Shown: positions 13,760-22,525, counted from the stretch's first letter. The stretch is 24,081 nucleotides of DNA from Sulfurimonas sp. (GCA_027047745.1 JALTUB010000054.1:1-24081), one strand, 5' to 3'. Notes: generated by a model not told the origin, from the letters alone. A program made the numbers and translations.

Positions 13760-13762
13760 AAC

Positions 13763-13783
13763 TCCAACCTTATTTTAGTTGGA
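13763..13783 (-). promoter_or_regulatory. Hairpin overlapping the comM ribosome binding site
   Basis: On the - strand TCCAAC and GTTGGA pair (6 bp, 9-nt loop) three bases before the comM ATG. The ribosome site AAGGTTGGAG lies partly in this stem, so translation could be restrained. The stem is short and the idea is only suggestive. Confidence 0.25.
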
Positions 13784-13837
13784 AAATAGTAGCTTATTTT
13801 TTTAAATTTATAAAAAAGTATTGCATATTGAAATGTT

Positions 13838-14359
13838 TTAAGGGTTTTTTCTCTCTTTTAACATTCGTTTATACTCTTTTTCAAATTTTTTTCGTCTAGC
13901 ATAAGATAATTTATCTATAAATAAAATACCCTCAAGATGATCGATTTCATGTTGAATTGCTATACTTAAAAGACCATCAGCTTCTATGGTGTGAGTATTG
14001 CCATCTCTATCTTGATAATTTACATGAACACTCTCAAATCTTTTAACATCTTCATAAAATTTTGGAACACTTAAACACCCTTCTTGATATATAGTATCCC
14101 CATCTTTATAAGTTATGACTGGATTTATCATCTCCATAAGATTATCTTTTGGTTGCTCACCATCTTCATCTGGTATATTTAAAATCAATACACGAATAGC
14201 TTGTGCAACCTGAATTGCAGCGAGTCCTATTCCATTTGTATTCATCATTATTGGATACATAGCATCTAAAATCTCATGCAGTTTTGCATCAAAAATTTTT
14301 ACTTCTTTTGATATTTGACGAAGTCTTTTATCTGGATATTCTACTATATTTAGTTTCAT
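13838..14359 (-). CDS. def: Peptide deformylase
   Basis: A 173-aa cytosolic metalloenzyme that removes the formyl group from the N-terminal methionine of new proteins. The three family motifs are all present: GIGLAAIQ (43-50), EGCLS (93-97, with metal ligand Cys95) and HEIDH (137-141, with the two His ligands and catalytic Glu). The length is normal for the Fe/Zn type. It lies 3 bases after the degenerate GGDEF gene on the - strand and belongs to the run that also holds tig and clpP, so nascent-chain folding, deformylation and proteolysis are grouped. The spacer to comM downstream is 78 bases. Confidence 0.95.
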   Translation of the reverse strand: MKLNIVEYPDKRLRQISKEVKIFDAKLHEILDAMYPIMMNTNGIGLAAIQVAQAIRVLILNIPDEDGEQPKDNLMEMINPVITYKDGDTIYQEGCLSVPKFYEDVKRFESVHVNYQDRDGNTHTIEADGLLSIAIQHEIDHLEGILFIDKLSYARRKKFEKEYKRMLKERKNP

Positions 14360-14362
14360 TTA

Positions 14363-15388
14363 TTAACTTCTAAGAGATACTGCATAGTCACAGCTACTAT
14401 CTTTATATGCTTCTTCTATGGCATTCATAGAACTAACAACAATTTCCTCAACAGAGTGAATAGAACTTATGTTTGTTATACCTATAGATATCTGAAGGTT
14501 GATTTCTCTATCTGCTAAGAAAAAGTTAGAACTTGACACCAAATCAGACAATCTTTCACTTGCTTTTTTTGCACTCTCTATATCTGTATGTTTAAGTAAC
14601 ATTGCAAAAATTCCATTTCCATAATAAGCCACAATATCACTGCGTCTTGATGTTTTTAAAAGTAACTTTGCTAATGTTTTTGTCATTAGCAATATAGCTT
14701 TATCATTTTTAACACTTAGCTTAAGATCTTTTGCAAGTTCAAGCATAATAAGAGAACTAGCATGGTCAAACTTCTCGATCAGGCCTATCTCTTTATCTAT
14801 TTTACTCAATAAATATCGTTTATTGTAGATTCCAAAAACATTATCAAAGATAGTCTCTTTTTCCACATCCTTAATGATGGTAGCAGTATCATCATATATC
14901 TCTTTAATCTGTGTGCTTTGTGTGCTTAAAATTGTACTTAGCTTACCAACATCTCCACTAAGTAAATTAATAATCTTTTTTGCTTCTTTAGTGTCTAACT
15001 GTGCACTAAGTTCTTTTTTTCTTTTTTCAAGAATTTTAGTCATCAAAGACAAGTTTTTATAAAGGACAGCTGTAGATGAAAGCATATTTTTTATTGACAC
15101 AAAACCTTTTTTAAGATTTTTTTCTAGGACAATAGTATTCTCATCATCATTACTATCTTCAAGCTCCAACATAGATATTATCTGTTTTTTAAGATTTTGA
15201 CTTATATCTTCTAGTAACCTATCATAATAAAGTGAAAAATTATTTGGAGTAGGGGGTAAGTTGTCTTTTATAAGAGAGGCAAGAACCTCTTTAGCGTACT
15301 CTTCTACATCTACAGAGGGCTTATCCATGGCTGAACTTTTTGAACTGGTAATAGTCGCTTTCTTCTTACTACTCAATATGTCTGCCAT
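14363..15388 (-). CDS. Degenerate GGDEF-domain protein
   Basis: A 341-aa protein without a clear membrane segment or signal peptide. Residues 1-180 are mostly helical and may form coiled coils (for example around 112-175). The C-terminal part (about 175-338) has the fold markers of a diguanylate cyclase: DNVFGIYNKRYL at the domain start and RRSDIVAYYGNGIFAMLL where the active site should be. The GGDEF motif is replaced by YGNGI (256-260), which lacks the two catalytic acids, so it is very unlikely to make c-di-GMP. Such domains often act as binding or protein-interaction modules. It lies between clpP (10 bases) and def (3 bases), an unusual home for a signalling protein and a hint that it may be linked to protein quality control or simply carried along. 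Confidence 0.75.
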   Translation of the reverse strand: MADILSSKKKATITSSKSSAMDKPSVDVEEYAKEVLASLIKDNLPPTPNNFSLYYDRLLEDISQNLKKQIISMLELEDSNDDENTIVLEKNLKKGFVSIKNMLSSTAVLYKNLSLMTKILEKRKKELSAQLDTKEAKKIINLLSGDVGKLSTILSTQSTQIKEIYDDTATIIKDVEKETIFDNVFGIYNKRYLLSKIDKEIGLIEKFDHASSLIMLELAKDLKLSVKNDKAILLMTKTLAKLLLKTSRRSDIVAYYGNGIFAMLLKHTDIESAKKASERLSDLVSSSNFFLADREINLQISIGITNISSIHSVEEIVVSSMNAIEEAYKDSSCDYAVSLRS

Positions 15389-15398
15389 CTTTTATCCC

Positions 15399-15989
15399 TT
15401 ACTCTTTATCGTTCTTTATCAGAACCTCATCAATCATGCCATACTCTTGTGCCTCTGAAGCACTCATGAAGTTATCTCTATCTGTGTCTTTTTCAACTTT
15501 TTTAATAGTTTGTCCAGTATTTTTTGCCAAAATACCATTAAGCTCAGCCTTCATGCGTAAAATCTCTTCAGCTTGGATAGCTATATCTGTAGCTTGACCT
15601 TGAGCACCACCTAAAGGTTGGTGTATCATGATTCTAGCATGAGGAAGAGCATATCGTTTTCCTTTTTCACCAGATGATAGTAAAAAAGCACCCATAGATG
15701 CAGCCTGCCCTATACAGATAGTTGCAATATTTGGACGAATATAATTCATCGTATCAAATATCGCCATACCTGCAGTTACAACTCCACCTGGAGAGTTAAT
15801 GTAGAAGTAAATATCTTTTTCAGGATCTTCAGCTTCAAGAAATAAAAATTGTGCAACTATAGTAGAAGCAACTTGATCATTAACCTCTCCACTTAACATT
15901 ACAATTCTATCTTTTAAAAGACGAGAATAAATATCATAAGAACGCTCACCACGCCCTGTTTTTTCAACTACATAAGGTATATAACTCAT
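15399..15989 (-). CDS. clpP: ATP-dependent Clp protease proteolytic subunit
   Basis: A 196-aa serine protease that forms the tetradecameric barrel of ClpAP/ClpXP. The catalytic triad is in place: Ser98 in QAASMGAFLL, His123 in MIHQPLGG and Asp172 in DRDNF. The length and the N-terminal region (SYIPYVVEKTGRGERSYDIYSRLL) are typical; the first few residues would be a short propeptide. The start lies 3 bases after the tig stop, the common tig-clpP order, which suits shared control of folding and degradation. No clpX gene follows; a degenerate GGDEF gene lies downstream instead. Confidence 0.97.
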   Translation of the reverse strand: MSYIPYVVEKTGRGERSYDIYSRLLKDRIVMLSGEVNDQVASTIVAQFLFLEAEDPEKDIYFYINSPGGVVTAGMAIFDTMNYIRPNIATICIGQAASMGAFLLSSGEKGKRYALPHARIMIHQPLGGAQGQATDIAIQAEEILRMKAELNGILAKNTGQTIKKVEKDTDRDNFMSASEAQEYGMIDEVLIKNDKE

Positions 15990-15992
15990 AGT

Positions 15993-17291
15993 TTACGCTT
16001 CTATCTTTGCGTTTAATAGTCCAGATAAAACTCTATCTTCTACCATTGACATTTGGATAGCAGGGATATATCCAGCTTCTTTATACTGCTCATAAGCTTT
16101 TTGAGGGTCTTGACCTGTTTGCATAGCTTCATAATAAATAGTCTGCATAACTTCTTGTTCTTCTATCTTGATACCTTTTTCTTGTGCTAATGCATCAATG
16201 ATAAAAGTAGCACGAACACTCTCTTGTGCTTCCTCACGGAATGTCTCACGAAGTTCAGTCAATTTATCTGCATTTTCACGAAGCTCATTTATCTCATCTT
16301 CACTCATTGTACCAGCTTTTTTATTTACAGCCATATCTATCTCTTGTTCTACAACGAACTCTGGTAAGTCAAAGTTAATCTCGCTTACAAGCTTACTTAA
16401 AAGAGCTGGTTTTAAATCTTCATTGTAAAGTTTAGAAAGTGCTTCACTCTCCATTTGAAGTTTTACTTGTTCTTTTAGCTTTGCTACATCAGCATTTTCA
16501 TCACCTGGAAGCATTTTTTTAGCAAGTTCATCATTGATTTCAACTTCTTCTTTTACTTGAACTCTGTTTACTTTTACTTTAAAAAGTGCATCTTTACCAG
16601 CTAACTCTTTAGCCTGATACTCTTCTGGAAAAGTTACATTTATCTCAACTTCTTCATCTCTTTTTACGCCTACAAGTTGGTCTTCAAAACCTGGGATAAA
16701 CTGACCAGAGCCTAACTCAAGTGCAAAATCTTCTGCTTTTCCACCAGCAAAAGCTTCTCCATCAACAAAACCTTCAAAATCAATAACAGCCGTGTCACCT
16801 TTTTCCATCATACGGTTTATTTTAATATCAACTAATACAGCTTGTTGAGTAGCCAAATCATTTATACGAGCTTCAACATCTTCTTCACTTATTTCAGGTT
16901 TTTTGAAATCAGGAACAAAAGACTCAGCAGATGATAGTTCCATAGTTGGACGCATAGCAACTTTTACAACTACATCTATCTTCTCATCACTTTTATCAAA
17001 CTTAGAGATAGTTGGCTCACCAATTAAAGAGTCATTAGAGATATTTAACTCTTCTAAACCCTTAGATAAAACATCACGAAGAGCTTCACCCTCTGCATCT
17101 TCTACTAGTTTTTGACCATATTGTTTTTTAACAACTGAAACAGGTACTTTACCCTTACGAAAACCCTGAACACTAGCAGTTTTTGCAAGTTCTTTAGCTA
17201 TTTTTTCTATATTAGCATTAACCTCATCAGTTAAAATTGTTGCACGAATTTCAGCATTAGCATTATCGATTTTGTTTGATTTGATTTCCAT
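15993..17291 (-). CDS. tig: Trigger factor
   Basis: A 432-aa ribosome-associated chaperone with peptidyl-prolyl isomerase activity. The N-terminal ribosome-binding domain has the GFRKGKVP signature that docks on protein L23, the FKBP-type domain has DTAVIDFEGFVDGEAFAGGKAEDF, and the rest forms the helical chaperone domain. The ATG at 17291 is chosen, not the TTG one codon earlier, because an AAGGA ribosome site lies 5 bases upstream of it. The gene follows a 71-base spacer after lspA that is AT-rich and could hold its own promoter. The next gene, clpP, starts 3 bases after its stop. Confidence 0.96.
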   Translation of the reverse strand: MEIKSNKIDNANAEIRATILTDEVNANIEKIAKELAKTASVQGFRKGKVPVSVVKKQYGQKLVEDAEGEALRDVLSKGLEELNISNDSLIGEPTISKFDKSDEKIDVVVKVAMRPTMELSSAESFVPDFKKPEISEEDVEARINDLATQQAVLVDIKINRMMEKGDTAVIDFEGFVDGEAFAGGKAEDFALELGSGQFIPGFEDQLVGVKRDEEVEINVTFPEEYQAKELAGKDALFKVKVNRVQVKEEVEINDELAKKMLPGDENADVAKLKEQVKLQMESEALSKLYNEDLKPALLSKLVSEINFDLPEFVVEQEIDMAVNKKAGTMSEDEINELRENADKLTELRETFREEAQESVRATFIIDALAQEKGIKIEEQEVMQTIYYEAMQTGQDPQKAYEQYKEAGYIPAIQMSMVEDRVLSGLLNAKIEA

Positions 17292-17362
17292 CAATTTCCT
17301 TTATATGTATTTACATAAGTATTATTTTGAGTAATAATAGCGAAAATCTACTTTTATTGTAA

Positions 17363-17818
17363 TTAATTTTTACAAAATTGTGGTCTGAAATTTAGTATAA
17401 GTATCCATATTACTGCTATATCTATCATGACATCTGCAAAATTGAATACTGCAAAATCAAATCCACAATGCCAGTAAACCATATCTACAACACCTTCATG
17501 AATAAATCTATCGTATATATTTGAAAATGCTCCACCAAGTAAAATACCAGCAGGTAAGGCGTAACAGAGTTTTTTTAAATAAAAAATATAGATAGTAACG
17601 CCACTAACCAGTATAATCTGAATATATTTTAAGTATTCATCTAAAAAAGCAAACATAGAAAATGCAACACCCTTGTTGTAAACAAGTATAAAATCTATAC
17701 AATCTGTATAGTATCTAAACCCATCCACAAAAAGCATTTTTATATTTTGGTCGATAATAAAAACACCTGCTAAGGAGAAGATTAAAATGGCAGATAAACG
17801 CAGTAAATGACTAGGCAT
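17363..17818 (-). CDS. lspA: Lipoprotein signal peptidase (signal peptidase II)
   Basis: A 151-aa inner membrane aspartyl protease that removes signal peptides from lipidated prolipoproteins. Four hydrophobic helices are visible. The conserved blocks are NKGVAFSMF (48-56), GGAFSNIYDR (95-104), the catalytic Asp112 in GVVDMVYW and the catalytic Asp129 in FNFADV. The length is close to the usual 150-170. Its ATG overlaps the glmM stop in ATGCCTAG, so it is translationally coupled to glmM. The spacer to tig downstream is 71 bases. Confidence 0.95.
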   Translation of the reverse strand: MPSHLLRLSAILIFSLAGVFIIDQNIKMLFVDGFRYYTDCIDFILVYNKGVAFSMFAFLDEYLKYIQIILVSGVTIYIFYLKKLCYALPAGILLGGAFSNIYDRFIHEGVVDMVYWHCGFDFAVFNFADVMIDIAVIWILILNFRPQFCKN

Positions 17819-19160
17819 TCAAAGCTTTTTGAAAAAATTCTATCATATCGTCCATTTTATTATTTAATTTTTTATTATCTTCACACTCAAGTAAAATTCT
17901 TAATTTATTTTCTGTTCCAGAGTAACGAACAAGATGACGAATATTCTCTTTATCTAACTCCAATAACTTTTCATCCAATCCAGCAATACTTTCCAAAGGT
18001 TTTTTAACTTTTACACCAACATTAACTAATTTTTGAGGATACAGCTTAAAAGGACGCAAAATTTGGGAAGCTTTTAACTTTTTATCAATAAGCAGAGATA
18101 AAACAGCAAGAGCCGAAACAAGTCCATCACCAGTTTTAGCATAATCACGCATAATAACATGACCACTCTGCTCTCCACCAAAATTGATACCCTCTTTTTT
18201 CATTATCTCTAAAACATGCTTATCACCTACATTTGAGCGATAAAGTTTTAGATTGTTTTGAGACATATAATCTTCAAGCCCTTGATTACTCATGACAGTT
18301 GCAACAATTCCTCCACCCAAGAGAGAGCCTTTTTCTTTTAAATGTACTCCCAATGCTCCAAGAAGTTGATCGCCATCAACGATTTCCCCTTTTTCATCAA
18401 CAACTACAAGTCTATCGGCGTCTCCATCGAGAGCAATACCTATATCTGCTCTATATTTTACAACTTTATTTTGCAAGTCTTTTGTATGCAAAGCTCCACA
18501 ATTTTCATTTATATTAAAACCATTTGGCTTATCATGTAAGACTATCACATCAGCACCCAACTCTTCTAAAACGGTAGGACCAACTTTATAAGCTGCACCA
18601 TTTGCAGTATCTAAAACAATACGCATACCCTGAAGTGTTTTATCAACTGGAAATGAGTTTTTAAGCTGAACTATATAACGACCAATAACATCATCTATTC
18701 GTTTTGCTTTTCCTATAGATTTAGCTGTTACCTGAGCTTCTCGTAATTTTTCTTCATCAAAATAAATTTTTTCTATCTTTTTTTCTATTTCAACGGGAAA
18801 CTTATCCCCATGCCCATCAAAAAACTTTATGCCATTATCTTCGTAAGAATTATGTGAAGCAGATATCATGATTCCAGCATCACAACGCATATTTTCTGTA
18901 ATAAAGGCAATAGCAGGAGTAGGCATAGGTCCAACTTCCACGACATCATAACCTACAGCCGTTAAGCCGCTCACAATTGCATTTTCAATCATATAACCAC
19001 TTCTACGAGTATCTTTACCAATCAATATCTTATTTGTAATAGCACTCTCTTTAAGATATATCCCAGCTGCCATAGCAACTTTCATAGCAACTTCTACGCT
19101 TAAGAACGAGCCTGCTTCTCCACGAACGCCATCCGTTCCAAATAGTTTTAATGATTTCAT
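17811..19160 (-). CDS. glmM: Phosphoglucosamine mutase
   Basis: A 449-aa cytosolic enzyme that converts glucosamine-6-phosphate to glucosamine-1-phosphate on the way to UDP-GlcNAc. The phospho-Ser102 is in SASHN, and DGDADR is the metal-binding loop. The start at the ATG at 19160 is chosen, not the TTG four codons earlier: it gives the family start MKSLKLFGTDGVRG, puts the catalytic serine at the same number as in E. coli, and has a GGA ribosome site in range. A TAGAAT box lies about 30 bases upstream. It heads the - strand run and overlaps lspA by 8 bases. It supplies the same amino-sugar pool that the salvage operon replenishes, though no direct link is visible. Confidence 0.96.
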   Translation of the reverse strand: MKSLKLFGTDGVRGEAGSFLSVEVAMKVAMAAGIYLKESAITNKILIGKDTRRSGYMIENAIVSGLTAVGYDVVEVGPMPTPAIAFITENMRCDAGIMISASHNSYEDNGIKFFDGHGDKFPVEIEKKIEKIYFDEEKLREAQVTAKSIGKAKRIDDVIGRYIVQLKNSFPVDKTLQGMRIVLDTANGAAYKVGPTVLEELGADVIVLHDKPNGFNINENCGALHTKDLQNKVVKYRADIGIALDGDADRLVVVDEKGEIVDGDQLLGALGVHLKEKGSLLGGGIVATVMSNQGLEDYMSQNNLKLYRSNVGDKHVLEIMKKEGINFGGEQSGHVIMRDYAKTGDGLVSALAVLSLLIDKKLKASQILRPFKLYPQKLVNVGVKVKKPLESIAGLDEKLLELDKENIRHLVRYSGTENKLRILLECEDNKKLNNKMDDMIEFFQKALNA

Positions 19161-19188
19161 AATTACATCCAAATAGTTAAATTGCCAT

Positions 19189-19194
19189 ATTCTA
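19189..19194 (-). promoter_or_regulatory. -10 box (TAGAAT) for the glmM run
   Basis: TAGAAT on the - strand lies 28 bases before the glmM ATG and puts the start near 19182. The same hexamer precedes the speE-like gene. Confidence 0.4.
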
Positions 19195-19228
19195 ACACTC
19201 TTTAACTTAATTTTAATTATTTTTAAGA

Positions 19229-19234
19229 TACTAT
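19229..19234 (+). promoter_or_regulatory. Candidate -10 box for rpsT
   Basis: TACTAT in TTAAGATACTATTG lies 31 bases before the rpsT ATG, with a strong ribosome site (AAAAAGGA) at 19251-19258. Confidence 0.35.
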
Positions 19235-19265
19235 TGCGAACTTAAATTCCAAAAAGGACTCATAA

Positions 19266-19526
19266 ATGGCAAATCACAAGTCATCTATTAAGAGAATTCG
19301 TCAAACAATCGTTCGTACAGAACGAAATCGTTTTTACAGAACTCGTCTTAAAAACATAGTAAAAGATGTAACTACAGCAGTAGAAGCTGGAAATAAAGAA
19401 GAAGCAGCTGCAGCATTTAAAGTTGCTAACCAACAAATTCATAAATTTGTAAGCAAAGGTATTCTTAAAAAAGAGACTGCTGCTAGAAAAGTAAGTCGTC
19501 TACACAAATCTGTAAACGCTATATAA
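19266..19526 (+). CDS. rpsT: 30S ribosomal protein S20
   Basis: An 86-aa, very basic protein of the small ribosomal subunit that binds 16S rRNA. It begins with the family signature MANHKSSIKRIRQT, is helical throughout and has an alanine-rich middle. The length matches the usual 85-90. A strong AAAAAGGA ribosome site precedes the ATG. It is divergent from glmM and is followed 14 bases later by prfA, with no terminator between them, so the two probably share a transcript. Confidence 0.97.
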   Translation: MANHKSSIKRIRQTIVRTERNRFYRTRLKNIVKDVTTAVEAGNKEEAAAAFKVANQQIHKFVSKGILKKETAARKVSRLHKSVNAI

Positions 19527-19540
19527 TCAGAGCATAAATT

Positions 19541-20608
19541 ATGCTTGCAGATAAACTTACCCCGTTTATCAATCGCTATAATGAACTTAGCAACCTGCTA
19601 AGTTCACCTGATATAACTTCTGACATCAAACGAATGACAGAACTCTCAAAAGAACAATCAAACCTCTTACCAATTGTCGAAAAAGCAAAAGAGTACCAAG
19701 CACTTATCTCAGATATTGCAGATACAAAAGAGATGTTAAGTGACGCAGAGATGGGAGAAATGGCAAAAGAGGAGCTAAAAGAACTTGAACCTCAAAAGCC
19801 AATTATAGAAGAAGATATTAAAATGCTTCTACTCCCTAAAGATCCAAATGATGATAGAAATATTATCGTGGAACTTCGTGCTGGTGCTGGTGGAGATGAG
19901 GCTGCTATCTTTGTTGGAGACTTGTTTGATGCTTATACTCGTTACGCTGATCTTAGAGGATGGAAGATAGAGCTTATCTCTACATCTGCTTCTGAGGCAG
20001 GTGGGTATAAAGAGGTTACTGCACTTATAAAAGGTGAACAGGTTTATAGTCGCTTGAAGTACGAAGGTGGAACTCACCGTGTTCAACGCGTTCCACAAAC
20101 AGAATCCCAAGGTCGTGTTCACACATCAGCTATTACAGTAGCAGTAATGGCAGAAGTTGATGATGTTGAAATAGAGATAAATGAAAATGATTTAAAGATA
20201 GATGTTATGCGTTCTAGTGGATGTGGAGGTCAATCTGTTAATACAACTGACTCTGCTGTAAGGATTACTCACTTACCATCTGGTTTGGTTGTTACAAACC
20301 AAGACCAAAAATCACAACATAAAAACCGTGAAAAAGCCATGAAAGTTCTCAAAGCAAGACTATATGATAGACAGATGCAAGAGCAACAATCAGAAAATGC
20401 AGCAGAACGCGCTGCACAAGTAGGAACAGGTGATAGGAGTGGGCGTATCAGAACATACAACTACCCACAAAATCGTATGAGTGACCACAGGATAAACCTA
20501 ACACTATACCGTTTAAATGAAATCATGAGTGGTGGACTTTTAGATGAAGTTATTGAACCACTTATCGCTGACCATCAAGCAAAAATCGTTGAAGCTGCTG
20601 GACTTTAA
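19541..20608 (+). CDS. prfA: Peptide chain release factor 1
   Basis: A 355-aa factor that ends translation at UAA and UAG. The GGQ motif that triggers peptide release is at 229-231. The codon-reading PxT motif is PQT (185-187) in VPQTESQGRVHTS, the RF1 form; RF2 would have SPF. The PCRF domain fills the N-terminal part, with ELRAGAGGDEA at 111-121. The length is normal. The start is preceded only by a weak ribosome site (GAG), and the ATG lies in a short palindrome (AGCATAAATTATGCT). The stop overlaps the convergent dapF stop by 4 bases. Confidence 0.97.
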   Translation: MLADKLTPFINRYNELSNLLSSPDITSDIKRMTELSKEQSNLLPIVEKAKEYQALISDIADTKEMLSDAEMGEMAKEELKELEPQKPIIEEDIKMLLLPKDPNDDRNIIVELRAGAGGDEAAIFVGDLFDAYTRYADLRGWKIELISTSASEAGGYKEVTALIKGEQVYSRLKYEGGTHRVQRVPQTESQGRVHTSAITVAVMAEVDDVEIEINENDLKIDVMRSSGCGGQSVNTTDSAVRITHLPSGLVVTNQDQKSQHKNREKAMKVLKARLYDRQMQEQQSENAAERAAQVGTGDRSGRIRTYNYPQNRMSDHRINLTLYRLNEIMSGGLLDEVIEPLIADHQAKIVEAAGL

Positions 20609-21363
20609 TTAGTCCAGACAGTATTAAAAGTATTTTTAACTAGGCCCTTAAAAGTAATAGTTCTCTCATTTACTCCAAGATAAAGGGCGTCTCCACTTAT
20701 AGGATATACTTCAATATTGTTGCTTACTTTTTTCTCTTTATAAGCTCTATAAAAACAAGCAGCCATTCCAGTTCCACAAGCTAATGTTTCATCTTCAACA
20801 CCTCGCTCATAAGTTCTAACTCTTAAATTGCCACTAACTAACGCCATGTTATTTATGTTAGCGTTATACTTAAAACGCAACTCTCTTGCTTCTTTTATAT
20901 CAAACTCATTTATATTATCGCTAAATCTTACCAAATGAGGTACACCTGTATTTATCAACCACCAAGATTTATCATTGAAAACAATGTTTTTATCTAAAAT
21001 CTCTGGAGGAGTAAGCTCACTTAAAACCATAGCACTTCTCTTATCTCCATCTTCAACTCTTGCGTTTATAACACCTGCACCCGTCAAAAAACGCATATTT
21101 TTAGGAGCTAAATCATTAACATAAGCATAATGAGCACAAGCACGACTTCCATTACCACACATATCGGCATGACTACCATCTGCATTGTAAAACTGCCATT
21201 CAAAATCATACTCTTCATGAGGCAGAATTACAATCAAACCATCAGCACCAATCCCGTTTTGACGATGACAAAGAGTTTTTGCAAGTTCTGCCCTATCCTC
21301 TTTTACATCTGCGTGAAATATAACAAAATCATTACCGTTAGCACTATATTTTGAGATATTCAT
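20605..21363 (-). CDS. dapF: Diaminopimelate epimerase
   Basis: A 252-aa cytosolic enzyme that converts LL- to meso-diaminopimelate, a precursor of lysine and the murein cross-link. The two catalytic cysteines are Cys69 in MCGNGSRA and Cys196 in ACGTGMAA. The N-terminal block KYSANGNDFVI is typical, with Ala where most have His. It is slightly shorter than the E. coli enzyme (274 aa), as in other Campylobacterota. The ATG overlaps the coaE stop by 4 bases, and its own stop overlaps the convergent prfA stop, so it is the last gene of a three-gene operon. Confidence 0.95.
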   Translation of the reverse strand: MNISKYSANGNDFVIFHADVKEDRAELAKTLCHRQNGIGADGLIVILPHEEYDFEWQFYNADGSHADMCGNGSRACAHYAYVNDLAPKNMRFLTGAGVINARVEDGDKRSAMVLSELTPPEILDKNIVFNDKSWWLINTGVPHLVRFSDNINEFDIKEARELRFKYNANINNMALVSGNLRVRTYERGVEDETLACGTGMAACFYRAYKEKKVSNNIEVYPISGDALYLGVNERTITFKGLVKNTFNTVWTN

Positions 21364-21953
21364 AAATATTTCTCCTTGATTATATCTACAAATTTTTCAC
21401 ACTCATTTTGTAGATGTTTTAGGTCTTTTGAGTTATCAATAACCCAAGTTGCTTTCTCTTTTTTATCTTCAATAGGGAACTGAGTTGCAATTCTTTTTAA
21501 AGATTCTTCTCTTGTATATCCATTTCGTTTCATAAATCTTTCTAGCTGTATATTTGTAGGAGTATAGACAACAACACTATCTTTGATGTTATAATTACTG
21601 TTTTCAAAGAAGAGAGGAATATCTATAAGATAAGGAAATTTCAACCTATCTTGTTTCTCACTTCGTTTAACGATTTCATCTCTTATCTTTGGATGCAAAA
21701 AATCTTCTAAAGTTTTTTTAGCCTCTACATTTGAAAAAATAAATTCACCAAGTTTAGCTCTATCAACCTTTGATAAGCGTATATACTCTTCACCAAAAGT
21801 CTCTCTTACCCACTCAACAGAATTATCAAGTATCTCATGAGAGATAGTATCAGCATCTATGACACGCATTCCATTTAAAGAGAGTAAAGATGCTACTGTA
21901 CTCTTACCAGTAGCGATACTACCAGTTAAAGCTATAGCATATTTATAAGCCAT
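21360..21953 (-). CDS. coaE: Dephospho-CoA kinase
   Basis: A 197-aa cytosolic P-loop kinase that makes coenzyme A from dephospho-CoA and ATP. Walker A is GSIATGKST (11-19), the substrate motif is DADTISHEIL (33-42), and FLHPKI and DIPLFFE follow in the usual order. The length fits the family (about 195-206). It is the middle gene of the speE-like, coaE, dapF operon. The ATG shares one base with the preceding stop (TAATG), and the stop overlaps dapF by 4 bases, so all three are coupled. Confidence 0.95.
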   Translation of the reverse strand: MAYKYAIALTGSIATGKSTVASLLSLNGMRVIDADTISHEILDNSVEWVRETFGEEYIRLSKVDRAKLGEFIFSNVEAKKTLEDFLHPKIRDEIVKRSEKQDRLKFPYLIDIPLFFENSNYNIKDSVVVYTPTNIQLERFMKRNGYTREESLKRIATQFPIEDKKEKATWVIDNSKDLKHLQNECEKFVDIIKEKYL

Positions 21954-22498
21954 TAGTTTTTTATAATACCTAGATATGCTTTACGAACATTATTACCCGT
22001 TGCAAATGCTGCTGGATGAACATCACAATTATAATATTCTAAGCCATCAAGCATATCTGCACGGTGCAAGATAATATCAGCAGTTGGGTGATACTCTTTA
22101 GATGCAAGAAGTGCTGTTTGTCCATTACCAATATTAAATGGCATGATTATCTTTGTGTATTTTCCAAGAACCTGCATCATAGCCTTGTTTGACTCTACAT
22201 TGTCTAAAGGCTCATGTGTAGTTACTAAAAGTCCATCTTCTTTTAACACACGATTATAGTGTGCTAAAACAGCTGCATCTGACTCAAGTTCAGAAATAAC
22301 AACATCGTACTCCTCGTCTTTTGCATCACGAAGAATATTTATATTTGCAGATATAACATCGCAAGAAATATTCTCATGTTTTTGGACTTCAGATATTAAA
22401 GCAGACGCATCATCGCTAATTATCAAAACATTCTCTGGATTCTTATTTGTACAAAGTGCCGTATGCACCATCATCTCATTATAGATAAAATCTTTCAT
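21953..22498 (-). CDS. SpeE-like protein (spermidine synthase homologue lacking the N-terminal domain)
   Basis: A 181-aa protein resembling the C-terminal two thirds of Helicobacter-type SpeE. Shared blocks are the NEMMVHTAL start, VLIISD at the first Rossmann strand, VVISELE, HYNRVLKEDGLLV and the ending YYNCDVHPAAFATGNN. The N-terminal beta-domain of about 75 residues is missing, although the start is well placed (AAGGA ribosome site 9 bases upstream). The GGGDGG loop that binds decarboxylated SAM in other spermidine synthases is replaced by ISDDAS; the Helicobacter protein is also changed there. Enzyme activity is therefore doubtful. It could be a regulator, a partner subunit or a decayed gene. 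It heads the operon with coaE and dapF. Confidence 0.7.
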   Translation of the reverse strand: MKDFIYNEMMVHTALCTNKNPENVLIISDDASALISEVQKHENISCDVISANINILRDAKDEEYDVVISELESDAAVLAHYNRVLKEDGLLVTTHEPLDNVESNKAMMQVLGKYTKIIMPFNIGNGQTALLASKEYHPTADIILHRADMLDGLEYYNCDVHPAAFATGNNVRKAYLGIIKN

Positions 22499-22525
22499 TT
22501 TAAGTATTCCTTATTTATTAATGCG

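Noticed and set aside
17292..17294. TTG start for trigger factor one codon upstream of the ATG
   Set aside because: The ATG at 17291 is better placed behind the AAGGA site; likewise the TTG at 19172 for glmM was dropped for the ATG at 19160.
19531..19545. Palindrome AGCATAAATTATGCT at the prfA start
   Set aside because: The usable stem is only 5 bp of A-T-rich sequence and probably arises by chance.
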